Source: CAJQQK01 sp963696075
GTDB lineage: Bacteria; Pseudomonadota; Alphaproteobacteria; Rhizobiales; Hyphomicrobiaceae
DNA length: 64,000 bases
Direction of reading: 5' to 3'
NCBI GenBank assembly: GCA_963696075.1
Contig: CAVOJD010000015.1
Coordinates: 310,001-374,000, forward strand
Below are positions 8,530 to 16,632 of the stretch, in pieces; the stretch's first letter is position 1; each line of letters begins with the position of its first letter. The position numbers and the translations under genes were made by a program. The notes below the pieces were generated by a model. The model was not told where the DNA came from, searched no databases, and saw only the letters and a program-made list of their open reading frames with translations.

Positions 8530-9953
8530 GACCCAGCGACGGGGGGGGCGGTTCCGACGCGGTGGCGTTCGAGGAACTGGTGCGGCTGTTCAAGCCGCTT
8601 GAGCATTACGACAAGCTTTATCTCGCCGTGTCAGGGGGGTGCGATAGCATGGCGCTGATGCACCTCGTTGCCGATTGGAAGGCGGGGGAAACGGGTGGGA
8701 CGGCGTCGGGTGCATCGGTTTCAGTGCTCAGCGTTGATCATGGTCTGAGGCCCGAAGCGCGCGAGGAAGCGGCGTGGGTCGTGGCGCGCGCGCGCGAACG
8801 CGGGCTGGCTGGCGAGGTAGTGACCATTGCAGCCGAACCGCCCGAGAGCGGGCTCCAGGAATGGGCGCGCGATCAGCGCTACAACGCGCTGTGTGCACGC
8901 GTGGTGGCGGGCGGCGGGGCGGCAGCGCTGGTTACGGGACATCATCAGGGAGACACTGCGGAGACGGTGTTGATGCGGCTCTCGCGGGGGAGCGGCGTCG
9001 ATGGGTTGTCTGCGATGGCGATTGAGACCGCGCGCGAGGGGGCGGTTATCGTCAGGCCGATGCTGGGGGTTGCGAAATCACGCCTGAAGGCGACACTTGA
9101 AGCGCGCGGGGCGTTGTGGATCGAGGATCCGAGCAATGCGTCGGATACCTTCGAGCGGGTCCGGTTGCGCAAACTTGAAGCGGAGCGGGTGGCGCTGGGC
9201 CTGGCAGATGGTGCGTTGGCGCTGACGGCCAGCCGGCTGGGGCGGGCACGTGAGGCGCTGGATGCCATAACCGATACGATGCTCGAGGTTTCGATCAATC
9301 GTGAGAGCCTGGAGCGGCGCGGTCTTCTGGTGCTGCCGGGACGCGTGATGGGGGACCTGCCGGAGGAGATTGGCCTCAGGGTGTTGATGCGGGCGCTGGT
9401 TGCGGTGGGGGGCGCGCAGGGCCAACTGCGGCTGTCGCGACTGGAGCGGCTTTATGAGGCTATTCTGAAGCCTGGTTTCGCGGGCGCCACGCTTGGCAAC
9501 GCGATTGTTCGCGCCGGCGAGAGCCCGGTGCCGGGCCTTGGCGATCATGAACCGGTGCTGGAGATCTATCGTGAGCCGGACCGCGGACGGTTGCCGGTGA
9601 TTGAGAGTACGCTTGAGGCGCCCTGTGTGTGGGACAATCGTTTTGTCGTCAGCCGGGCACTGCCGGGGGGCGGGATGGTGAAGATCCGGGCGCTGGAGCG
9701 AGGTGATCTCGAGATGATCCTAGGGCCGGAAAAAGCATCGCTGGCACCTCTTCATGAGGCGCTGAGGGCGACGCCGGTCATCGAAGAGGCGGATGGCGGC
9801 CTCTTCGCGCCGGCCCTGGAAACCGAAGGCGCGGGCGCCGGGGGCGGTCGCTATCGGGCGCGGTTCATGGTTGAGAGGCTTTTTTCGAGGTCCTCGCCGG
9901 GGGGGCGTGACTTTATGCGTGTTCTGAATATTATCCGCACCATGCGGGTGTGA
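8517..9953 (+). CDS. tilS: tRNA(Ile)-lysidine synthetase TilS
   Basis: TilS (478 aa) attaches lysine to C34 of the CAU-anticodon tRNA-Ile so that it reads AUA. The ATP pyrophosphatase PP-loop SGGCDSMAL is at residues 39-47, with the supporting VDHGLRPEAREEA and TGHHQGDTAETVLMRLSRGSGVDGL motifs. The ATG at 8517 overlaps the end of cpoB by 13 bases, which suggests translational coupling. The tilS-ftsH order that follows is widespread in proteobacteria. Confidence 0.95.
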   Translation: MSKLRPSDGGGGSDAVAFEELVRLFKPLEHYDKLYLAVSGGCDSMALMHLVADWKAGETGGTASGASVSVLSVDHGLRPEAREEAAWVVARARERGLAGEVVTIAAEPPESGLQEWARDQRYNALCARVVAGGGAAALVTGHHQGDTAETVLMRLSRGSGVDGLSAMAIETAREGAVIVRPMLGVAKSRLKATLEARGALWIEDPSNASDTFERVRLRKLEAERVALGLADGALALTASRLGRAREALDAITDTMLEVSINRESLERRGLLVLPGRVMGDLPEEIGLRVLMRALVAVGGAQGQLRLSRLERLYEAILKPGFAGATLGNAIVRAGESPVPGLGDHEPVLEIYREPDRGRLPVIESTLEAPCVWDNRFVVSRALPGGGMVKIRALERGDLEMILGPEKASLAPLHEALRATPVIEEADGGLFAPALETEGAGAGGGRYRARFMVERLFSRSSPGGRDFMRVLNIIRTMRV

Positions 9954-10207
9954 TGACATGGGCGGCGCTCTGACGGTCATGGCGGCGGCGGACTAGCCCG
10001 TTAATTGGCGCTTTTGAAGGGATTAACTGTTCTCTGAGGCGGGAGGGGTATACGCTGGCTGCGGCATTTCGGTAGCAGATCAGCAAGACTTCGCCCCAAT
10101 CTTGGCAAACATCCTGCAAAGTCCTATCTTAAGAGCCTTATGTGGCGCGAGAGGCCTTGCGCGCGCGGGAGCCCAAGACGACCGCTCCCAGCCCTGAAGG
10201 GAAGATC

Positions 10208-12148
10208 ATGAATTCCAATTTCCGCAACTTCGCGATTTGGGTGATCATCATCCTGTTGCTCGTTGCCCTGTTCAATCTGTTCAAGAACCCGACCTCGAAT
10301 GGTCAACGGGCAAACGAGATTCCCTATTCCGAGTTCCTGAACTCGGTTGAAGCCAAGACGGTGCGTGATGTGCGCATGAAGGGCAGCCGGATCAGCGGGA
10401 CGCTGGAGAACGGTTCGTCGTTCACAACAATTGCGCCGGACGATCCGAACCTTGTGCCGTCGCTGCGCCAGTCGGGCGTGAAGATCGAAGTGCGGCCGAC
10501 CGAAGAGGAAGTGCCCTCGATCCTGTCGATGCTGGTGTCGTGGTTCCCGATGCTGCTGTTGATCGCGGTGTGGATCTTCTTCATGCGCCAGATGCAGTCG
10601 GGCTCAGGCCGGGCGATGGGCTTTGGCAAGTCGAAGGCCAAGCTTCTGACCGAGCGGCACGGACGGGTGACGTTCGAAGATGTTGCCGGTGTCGACGAGG
10701 CCAAGCACGACCTCCAGGAAATTGTCGAGTTCCTGCGCGATCCGCAGAAATTCCAGCGTCTTGGCGGGCGTATCCCGCGCGGTGCGCTGCTGGTCGGGCC
10801 GCCGGGCACGGGTAAAACGCTGTTGGCGCGGGCAATCGCGGGCGAAGCGAACGTGCCGTTCTTCACGATTTCGGGTTCCGACTTCGTTGAAATGTTCGTC
10901 GGTGTCGGCGCCAGCCGCGTCCGCGATATGTTCGAGCAGGCGAAGAAGAATGCGCCGTGTATCATCTTCATCGACGAAATCGATGCCGTCGGCCGGCACC
11001 GTGGCGCTGGCCTCGGCGGGGGCAACGATGAGCGCGAGCAGACGCTGAACCAGCTTCTCGTCGAGATGGACGGCTTCGAGGCGAATGAAGGCATCATCCT
11101 GATTGCCGCCACCAACCGTCCGGACGTGCTTGACCCGGCGCTGTTGCGGCCGGGCCGGTTCGACCGCCAGATCGTGGTGCCGAACCCGGACGTGACGGGG
11201 CGCGAGAAGATCCTGCGGGTCCACATGCGCAAGGTGCCGCTGGCGCCGGACGTCGATCCGAAGGTGATTGCGCGGGGAACGCCCGGGTTCTCGGGCGCCG
11301 ACCTTGCCAACCTGGTCAACGAGGCGGCGCTGCTTGCGGCACGACGCAACAAGCGGCTCGTCACACAGCTCGAGTTCGAGGATTCCAAGGACAAGGTCAT
11401 GATGGGCGCGGAGCGCAAATCGATGGCCATGACGGAGGAAGAAAAGCGGGCGACGGCGTTCCACGAAGCCGGGCACGCCATCGTCAACATCCTCGTCGAG
11501 GGCAACGATCCGCTGCACAAAGTGACGATCATTCCGCGCGGCCGTGCGCTGGGTGTCACGATGAGTCTGCCGGAGCGTGACAAGCTCAGCTATTCCAAGA
11601 CGTGGTGCGAGGCGCGCCTTGCGATGACGTTTGGCGGCCGTGTCGCTGAACAGCTCATCTACGGCAAGGAGCACCTCAACACGGGGGCTGCAAGCGACAT
11701 TACGCAGGCAACCAACATCGCGCGTTCGATGGTGACGGAGTGGGGCATGAGTCCGAAGCTCGGGCCGCTGCTCTACAGCGAGAACCAGCAGGAAGTGTTC
11801 CTTGGCCATGCGATTACCCAACGCCAGAACATGTCCGAGGACACGGCGCGGCTGATTGACGAGGAAATCCGGCGCATTGTCACCGATGGTGAGAAAAAGG
11901 CGTGGGAAGTGCTCAGCGCGAACGTCGACAAGCTGCATGCGGTTGCCGATGCGCTGATGGAGTTCGAGACGATCAGCGGGGAAGAGACGATGCTGGTCAT
12001 GAATGGCGGCAGGATCACGCGCAAGGAAGATGACCAGGACACCAAAGGCCCGCTCGGGTCGGCGGTGCCGTCTGCCGGTGCGTTGCGCCCGTCCCGTGAT
12101 GAAGGCGGCACGCCCGATACCGGTGGCATGGAACCGCAGCCGACTTAG
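10208..12148 (+). CDS. ftsH: ATP-dependent zinc metalloprotease FtsH
   Basis: FtsH (646 aa) is the membrane-anchored AAA+ protease that degrades misfolded membrane proteins and regulators such as LpxC and sigma-32. The ATG at 10208 starts the first membrane helix (about 7-26). A periplasmic segment and second helix (about 108-128) follow. The Walker A motif GPPGTGKT lies near 197-204, Walker B IIFIDEIDAVG follows, and the zinc motif HEAGH is at 419-423. The gene is directly followed by a hairpin repeat whose end acts as terminator. A heat-shock promoter is expected in 9954-10207, but I could not assign one with confidence. Confidence 0.98.
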   Translation: MNSNFRNFAIWVIIILLLVALFNLFKNPTSNGQRANEIPYSEFLNSVEAKTVRDVRMKGSRISGTLENGSSFTTIAPDDPNLVPSLRQSGVKIEVRPTEEEVPSILSMLVSWFPMLLLIAVWIFFMRQMQSGSGRAMGFGKSKAKLLTERHGRVTFEDVAGVDEAKHDLQEIVEFLRDPQKFQRLGGRIPRGALLVGPPGTGKTLLARAIAGEANVPFFTISGSDFVEMFVGVGASRVRDMFEQAKKNAPCIIFIDEIDAVGRHRGAGLGGGNDEREQTLNQLLVEMDGFEANEGIILIAATNRPDVLDPALLRPGRFDRQIVVPNPDVTGREKILRVHMRKVPLAPDVDPKVIARGTPGFSGADLANLVNEAALLAARRNKRLVTQLEFEDSKDKVMMGAERKSMAMTEEEKRATAFHEAGHAIVNILVEGNDPLHKVTIIPRGRALGVTMSLPERDKLSYSKTWCEARLAMTFGGRVAEQLIYGKEHLNTGAASDITQATNIARSMVTEWGMSPKLGPLLYSENQQEVFLGHAITQRQNMSEDTARLIDEEIRRIVTDGEKKAWEVLSANVDKLHAVADALMEFETISGEETMLVMNGGRITRKEDDQDTKGPLGSAVPSAGALRPSRDEGGTPDTGGMEPQPT

Positions 12149-12150
12149 TA

Positions 12151-12355
12151 TGTCTCGCGGTGCTGTTCCGGCCGCTTCGCGGCCGGGCACCTCCGACGGG
12201 GCGGGCCACTCTCCGTGGTCAACATTCGCAACAGCGATGTTGAGCTGGCCCGGGTCGCGGTTGCTCCCCCGACGGCGTTGCCGTCGATGGGGGGCATGGG
12301 AGAGACGGTGTGAGATAGAGAGATAAGGGCCGCTCCGGTTTGGGGCGGCTTTTTT
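12151..12355 (+). repeat. Multi-hairpin 3'-UTR repeat, copy A (with terminator)
   Basis: This repeat starts 3 bases after the ftsH stop, in the same orientation. Its parts are as follows. Hairpin I has stem CCGGCCGC/GCGGCCGG at 12168-12175/12179-12186, enclosed by GGTGC/GCACC with a TGTT bulge. A long hairpin II has GGGCC and GGCCC as its base arms. Hairpin III, CGACGGC gtt GCCGTCG, is at 12270-12286. A GC-rich terminator with six T follows (12329-12355). Its first 140 bases are nearly identical to copy B at 19529. A shorter relative is tandemly repeated at 47721-48270. Confidence 0.85.
12329..12355 (+). terminator. Terminator after ftsH (end of repeat copy A)
   Basis: Stem GCCGCTCC (12329-12336) with GGGGCGGC (12342-12349), one G-T pair, a 5-base loop, then TTTTTT at 12350-12355. 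Confidence 0.85.
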
Positions 12356-12481
12356 GTGGTTGCGGCGTTGTTGTGGGGGCTTCGCGGCGGGAGATCTGCG
12401 CTGACTGGATGGCTTGGGTTCGGGTTGCGGTTGCGTCCTGGCGGGATTGGTGGCTAAGAGGGGGTTGGATGGGGCCGGTCC

Positions 12482-12820
12482 TAGAGCGGTTCAGGATTAG
12501 ATGGAAGCCATTCTGCCTGAGGTGGATTCGCGTTCGAGACCGAGCCGGCGGCGAAGTGCGTATCGTGGTACTACGGACGAGACAGACGGCGATGGTATCG
12601 GGCCAAATCCGCCCGGCCCTGCGGGTTTTAAAAGGCGTGCCGCCCACGAAGTCCGATGTTTCGGACTTCGCCAACTTTGTCTGCAAAGTCGGGAACACCC
12701 GACTTTGTGTTCGTCGGACGGCTTGACCATATCCCCGATATGCTCTGCGCCGCCGCTCCTGGTGGATCGAGCGCAGCCTTTTAAAACAGAATTGGTTCCA
12801 TCTAATCCTGAACCGCTCTA
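12482..12820. mobile_element. MITE with 25-bp perfect terminal inverted repeats
   Basis: The 339-bp element begins TAGAGCGGTTCAGGATTAGATGGAA (12482-12506 in pieces: TAGAGCGG, TTCAGGATTAG, ATGGAA). It ends with the exact reverse complement at 12796-12820, flanked by TA as expected for insertion by an IS630/Tc1-mariner transposase. It encodes no transposase. Inside are two perfect 10-bp stem hairpins with 4-base loops (12647-12670 and 12684-12707), plus an inverted pair GTTTTAAAAGGC/GCCTTTTAAAAC. It lies between ftsH and folP. The family assignment is inferred from the TA ends. Confidence 0.85.
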
Positions 12821-12853
12821 AGGGGCCGGCTTTTCTGATTGGGGAGCAAGGTC

Positions 12854-13921
12854 GTGCTTAGAGAAATTTATGTGCGCCCAATCGGGTTTTATGCGGCGCG
12901 GGCGGGGGAGGCCGCCGAAGAAGTCTGGGGCGGGTTTACGCTTGCGGGCGGACCGTTGGATTTTGCCGCCGTCGAGGTGATCGAGCGCAATGGGGCGACG
13001 ATCGAGCGGCGGATTGCGGGGATCGGTGAATTTCTCGAACGGGACTGGGGGCGGCGGGCGCTGAATGCCGCCGATATGTTTGAACTCATCCGGCAGGCCC
13101 GGCCGCGGCTGTTGGGGCTCGATCTTTCGACGCCGCGGATCATGGGGATCGTCAATGTGACGCCCGACAGTTTCTCCGATGGGGGGCTGTTGGGTGATGC
13201 GCAGGCGGCGATCGATCATGCCTTGCGGTTGGAAGATGAGGGGGCGGACATTCTCGACATCGGGGGCGAGTCGACGCGGCCGGGGTCGGATGCGGTGACA
13301 CTCGATGAGGAGCGCCGCCGGGTGATGCCGGTGATCGAAGGGCTTGCGGGGCGGGTCGACGCGCTGATTTCAGTTGATACGCGCAAGGGGGAAATGATGC
13401 GCGAGGCTGTTTCGGCGGGGGCGGACATTGTCAACGATATCTCGGCGCTGACGTATGATGGGGAAGCCCTCGACACGATTGCCGCGCTGGGCGTGCCGGT
13501 GGTGCTGATGCACGCACTCGGCGATCCCAAGACGATGCAGGACAATCCGGTCTATGACGATGTGCAGCTCGATGTGTTCGACTATCTCGAAGCACGCATC
13601 GAGGCGTGTGTGCGCGCCGGTGTGGCGCGCTCCAAGATCATCGTCGATCCGGGCATCGGGTTCGGCAAGACGCTGGAGCACAATCTCAGCCTGATGCAGG
13701 GGTTGTCGTTGCTGCATGGATTGGGGGTGCCGGTGATGTTCGGTGCCTCACGCAAGCGTTTCATCGGGACGTTGACGGGGGTTGAGACGGCGGGTTTGCG
13801 GGTTCATGGCTCGGTGGGGGCGGCGATGGCTGCGGTTGCGCAAGGGGCGCAGATCGTGCGCGTTCATGACGTCAAGGCAACGCGTGAGGCACTGCAGGTG
13901 TGGACGGCGGCGCATGGCTAA
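12854..13921 (+). CDS. folP: Dihydropteroate synthase FolP
   Basis: FolP joins p-aminobenzoate to 6-hydroxymethyl-dihydropterin diphosphate in folate synthesis and is the sulfonamide target. A GTG at 12854, behind GGGGAG, gives 355 aa. An upstream TTG (12839) is possible but less likely. The core TIM barrel begins near residue 95 with IMGIVNVTPDSFSDGG, followed by DIGGESTRPGSD, SVDTRKGEMMREA and DPGIGFGKTLEHN, all family signatures. The first ~90 residues are an extra N-terminal segment. folB and folK are not seen beside it in this window. Confidence 0.95.
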   Translation: MLREIYVRPIGFYAARAGEAAEEVWGGFTLAGGPLDFAAVEVIERNGATIERRIAGIGEFLERDWGRRALNAADMFELIRQARPRLLGLDLSTPRIMGIVNVTPDSFSDGGLLGDAQAAIDHALRLEDEGADILDIGGESTRPGSDAVTLDEERRRVMPVIEGLAGRVDALISVDTRKGEMMREAVSAGADIVNDISALTYDGEALDTIAALGVPVVLMHALGDPKTMQDNPVYDDVQLDVFDYLEARIEACVRAGVARSKIIVDPGIGFGKTLEHNLSLMQGLSLLHGLGVPVMFGASRKRFIGTLTGVETAGLRVHGSVGAAMAAVAQGAQIVRVHDVKATREALQVWTAAHG

Positions 13922-13960
13922 ATCCTGCGGGCCTGATGCCCCGGGTCGTCCGATGCCGCT

Positions 13961-14710
13961 CTAATGGCGGTTTGGCTCTTCGGTGGTGCGTTCGGTGAGC
14001 AGGTAGGTGAGGTCGTAGAAGCCGTATTTGGCGTTGCCGGTCGGAAGGCCGATTGATCGCAGGTTGCCGAGGATCGCGTTGGTCTGGCCTGCGAGTTGCG
14101 CCATGTCGCACGCCTCGATCATGAGCACGCTTTCGAAACGGGCTTCACCGGTTGCGGCGCGCGCCTTCTTTTCGTTGGTCTCGACGTCGGTGATTTCGGG
14201 GCGGCAGAAGCCGAAATGGGCGGCGGTGACACCCGGCAGGCCGGGCAGCGTCGAGACGAAATGGTCGAGGCTTTCGAGGGTTGCGGCGGAGAGGTCGTCG
14301 GGCCCCGCGCCGGCGCCTTCGTCGAAACGCAGCAGGAGCAGGAGGCCGCCATAGCCATCGCCTGCGGAGAATTTGAGCTGGCAGGCGCCGCGGGCGAAAT
14401 TCGCGAAGCCGGGCGCGACCTTGCGGGTCCAGGGGGTCGGATTATTGAGGCGTTCGATATAGGCGTCCGAATTGAAGGCGGTGACGGCCTCGCCCTCATA
14501 CATCATGTAGCAGTGCTGGGGGCGGCGGTCCGGGGGGATGTCCTGGCCTGGGCCGCTGTCGATGCGCTCGTAGCGGCGGCCGGCGAGGAAGCCTGGAATG
14601 GCAACGCGCTCGGGCATGTGTTCCTCGGTGTGCCAACGATACCATTCGTTGGCCCACTCATCGGTGATGTCGCTCCAGATGGCGAGAAACGCGTGCATGT
14701 CTTTGCGCAT
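13961..14710 (-). CDS. Conserved hypothetical protein, dimeric alpha/beta-barrel type
   Basis: This 249-aa protein has no signal peptide or membrane helix. The opening MHAFLAIWSDITDEWANEWYRWHTEEHMPERVAIPGFLAGRRY resembles the ferredoxin-like repeats of EthD/DUF4286-type proteins, where a Trp-His-...-His-Met-Pro-Glu stretch precedes a Gly-Phe. A second similar half (about residues 120-235) is consistent with a duplicated barrel. Such proteins are often small-molecule oxygenases or isomerases, but no function can be assigned. It is convergent with folP, about 40 bases away. Confidence 0.7.
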   Translation of the reverse strand: MRKDMHAFLAIWSDITDEWANEWYRWHTEEHMPERVAIPGFLAGRRYERIDSGPGQDIPPDRRPQHCYMMYEGEAVTAFNSDAYIERLNNPTPWTRKVAPGFANFARGACQLKFSAGDGYGGLLLLLRFDEGAGAGPDDLSAATLESLDHFVSTLPGLPGVTAAHFGFCRPEITDVETNEKKARAATGEARFESVLMIEACDMAQLAGQTNAILGNLRSIGLPTGNAKYGFYDLTYLLTERTTEEPNRH

Positions 14711-14791
14711 GGGCCAGCCTCGTTGATCAATCTCATACCGTGTCAGGAACGATGATCGCAGGCTGTTCGGCGGGGCGCAACTGGTTGGCCG

Positions 14792-15349
14792 TCAGCCGGC
14801 CGCGGCGCGGCGGTCTGCGATGCGCTTGGCGACGGCCTTGACGATGGCCTCGCGGATGGCGTCGGCATCGGCACCCTCCTTGCGCAATTCCGAGGGGAGC
14901 GCGACCTGTTGGGCGCGGGCCATCTTGCGGAGTTGATCCGGCGCGGTGATCTCGGCGAGGCGGGTCATGAGGCCGTCGGCGCCTTCGCGCTGGAAGGTCG
15001 GGACGAGGCCGATGGCGTAGGGGTCGAAGGGGGCGGTTTCACCGTTCTCACCGTCGCTCGAAGCAGGTTGCTGGGGAATAGCATCCGGCGTCGTGGACTC
15101 CTGCCCGGGAGCGGCGGTGGAGGGGGCGGTCGCGGGGCCGGTTGACGGCTGGCTTGATGCGGTGGTGGGCAGGGGACGGCGGCAGCGGGCGAGCGAGAGG
15201 GCTTTGACGCGGACGCTGGAAAAGGCGTCCTGGCCGGCGCGGGCGAGCGCTGCGGCCGTCTTCGCGTCGATCTCCGGCTGGCTCAGGAAAAAGCGTTTCA
15301 GGAACTGTTCGAGAGACTTGCCGGCGAGCTTCTTCGTCGTGCGTTTCAT
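14792..15349 (-). CDS. Hypothetical protein linked to ParA
   Basis: This 185-aa protein has a basic N-terminal helix-rich part (MKRTTKKLAGKSLEQFLKRFF...), a Pro/Ser/Thr/Ala-rich linker (about 60-105), and a C-terminal helical domain (about 107-185: PFDPYAIGLVPTFQREGADGLM...). It is preceded by a 29-codon frame with a 4-base ATGA overlap and, before that, a ParA-type ATPase, so the three are one transcript. It may be the partner of the ParA protein, though it is not a recognisable ParB. Function unknown. Confidence 0.7.
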   Translation of the reverse strand: MKRTTKKLAGKSLEQFLKRFFLSQPEIDAKTAAALARAGQDAFSSVRVKALSLARCRRPLPTTASSQPSTGPATAPSTAAPGQESTTPDAIPQQPASSDGENGETAPFDPYAIGLVPTFQREGADGLMTRLAEITAPDQLRKMARAQQVALPSELRKEGADADAIREAIVKAVAKRIADRRAAAG

Positions 15350-15435
15350 GACGGACGATCCTCCCGGTTCGCGGGGTGGCGGTCAAGAACTGCGTCGGCG
15401 ACGGGGAGAAGGTTGAGCTGGCCGGTGGCGTTCAT
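15346..15435 (-). CDS. Possible 29-aa peptide between parA-like gene and its neighbour
   Basis: An ATG at 15435 lies 5 bases after the ParA-like stop and opens a 29-codon frame (MNATGQLNLLPVADAVLDRH...). The frame ends in a TGA overlapping the ATG of the next gene (ATGA). The exact packing is typical of translationally coupled genes. It may be a real micro-protein or only a coupling leader. No homologue is recognised. Confidence 0.4.
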   Translation of the reverse strand: MNATGQLNLLPVADAVLDRHPANREDRPS

Positions 15436-15440
15436 GAGGG

Positions 15441-16319
15441 CTACCCGGAGAAGCCAAGGTGCCGGGCGAGTTCGCCGTGAAGCGCCTTGAGGGTGGGGGC
15501 TGCGTCGCCGTACTTGTCCTCGAGCGGCATTGGTTCAAGGAGAAAATCGAAGGCGTCGGCAACATCGGGCATGGCGGGGACGCGGGTCTCGAGCATGGGA
15601 TGCTCGTGGGCGATTTCGTCGATGTAGATCTGGTCGCGGCCGCCGGGGCGGACGTAATTGGCGAGGCAGATGTAGCGGCGCTTGTCGTGGGGCACATCCT
15701 GGAGGGCATCAAAGGACTGGCCCTCGATCACGGTCGAAATGCGATTGACGGCAAAAGCGGAAACCGCATCCGGGCGGAACGGGACGACCACCTTGTCGGC
15801 AAGCTTCAGGGCGGCATGGGTGGCGTTGGAGAGGCCGGGGGCGCAGTCCATCACGACGACGTCGGCGAGATTGCGCGCGAACGAGAAGGCGGCGCGGAAG
15901 TGGTCGGCGCACTTGTTGCGGGCCTGCTTGTAGGGGGTCTGGTTGCGCGAATAGAAGGTGATCAGCTCGTCCTGCATGTCCTCGAAATTAAGCGAACCGG
16001 GCAGCAGCGACAGGGGCGGGGGCGTGCCGTCGTCCATCAGCACGTCGCCGACGTCGTTCAGGACATAATCGCGGATCTTCGTGCCTTCGATCGAATAGAG
16101 GCGGTCCTCGATGTAGGCGGCGACGTTGCGCGAGGATTTCTGGGCCTCGATCCATTGTTCGCCGCCGAGCATGATCAGCGACGAGTTGGACTGGGCGTCG
16201 AGGTCGACCAGGAGAACGCGCTTGTTGGACCAGACGGCGAAGGCGTAGGCGAGCATCGTCGAGATGGTCGATTTGCCGACGCCGCCTTTGCGGTTTGAGA
16301 CTGCCAGGAAGAACGCCAT
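15441..16319 (-). CDS. Orphan ParA/MinD-family ATPase
   Basis: This 292-aa protein starts MAFFLAVSNRKGGVGKST, the deviant Walker A of ParA-type ATPases, at ATG 16319. Further family motifs are VLLVDLDAQSNSS (Walker A') and VVVMDCAPGLSN (Walker B). Such proteins position cargo such as DNA, chemoreceptors or carboxysomes by ATP-driven gradients. No parB gene or parS-like site is next to it. The partners are the small frame and the 185-aa protein downstream. It is divergent from glmM, so it is not the chromosomal parAB locus. The cargo is unknown. Confidence 0.88.
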   Translation of the reverse strand: MAFFLAVSNRKGGVGKSTISTMLAYAFAVWSNKRVLLVDLDAQSNSSLIMLGGEQWIEAQKSSRNVAAYIEDRLYSIEGTKIRDYVLNDVGDVLMDDGTPPPLSLLPGSLNFEDMQDELITFYSRNQTPYKQARNKCADHFRAAFSFARNLADVVVMDCAPGLSNATHAALKLADKVVVPFRPDAVSAFAVNRISTVIEGQSFDALQDVPHDKRRYICLANYVRPGGRDQIYIDEIAHEHPMLETRVPAMPDVADAFDFLLEPMPLEDKYGDAAPTLKALHGELARHLGFSG

Positions 16320-16632
16320 TGCCGCCTCACTTGCCCTCGTCTTCGGATGAAACCTGAGGCTGACGCAGGAACGCCGGCCACAGGTGGGACGTCGCAGATT
16401 CCGTGGCCAGGGACAACGGCGGACTGGGTGGGCGGTGTCATTCGATGGCAAGGTGATGCATGCTTGCGCGTGCAAGTCGGGATTGGGCCGAGATGATGCG
16501 GTTGGGCAACTTCCGGTGAGCGATGATGTGTTCCCGATTGCGAAAGGTCTCGTACGGGCACCCGGGATTATGGTTTTCCAAACGCTGGTCGCTTATACCG
16601 ATCAGGTTAAAGCGTTAGTTGTGAGGTTTGAC
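16320..16632. other. Divergent promoter region between parA-like gene and glmM
   Basis: These 313 bases separate two divergent genes and must contain both promoters. The section near glmM (16560-16630) is AT-richer and includes TTATACC at 16593-16599, a possible -10 element. No convincing gene is seen. Confidence 0.35.

Noticed and set aside
9954..10207. Heat-shock (sigma-32) promoter for ftsH
   Set aside because: CCCCAATCT near 10094 resembles a -10 box, but no matching -35 at the right spacing was seen.
12340..12726. Open frames inside the MITE
   Set aside because: They run through the terminal repeats and hairpins and do not resemble a transposase.
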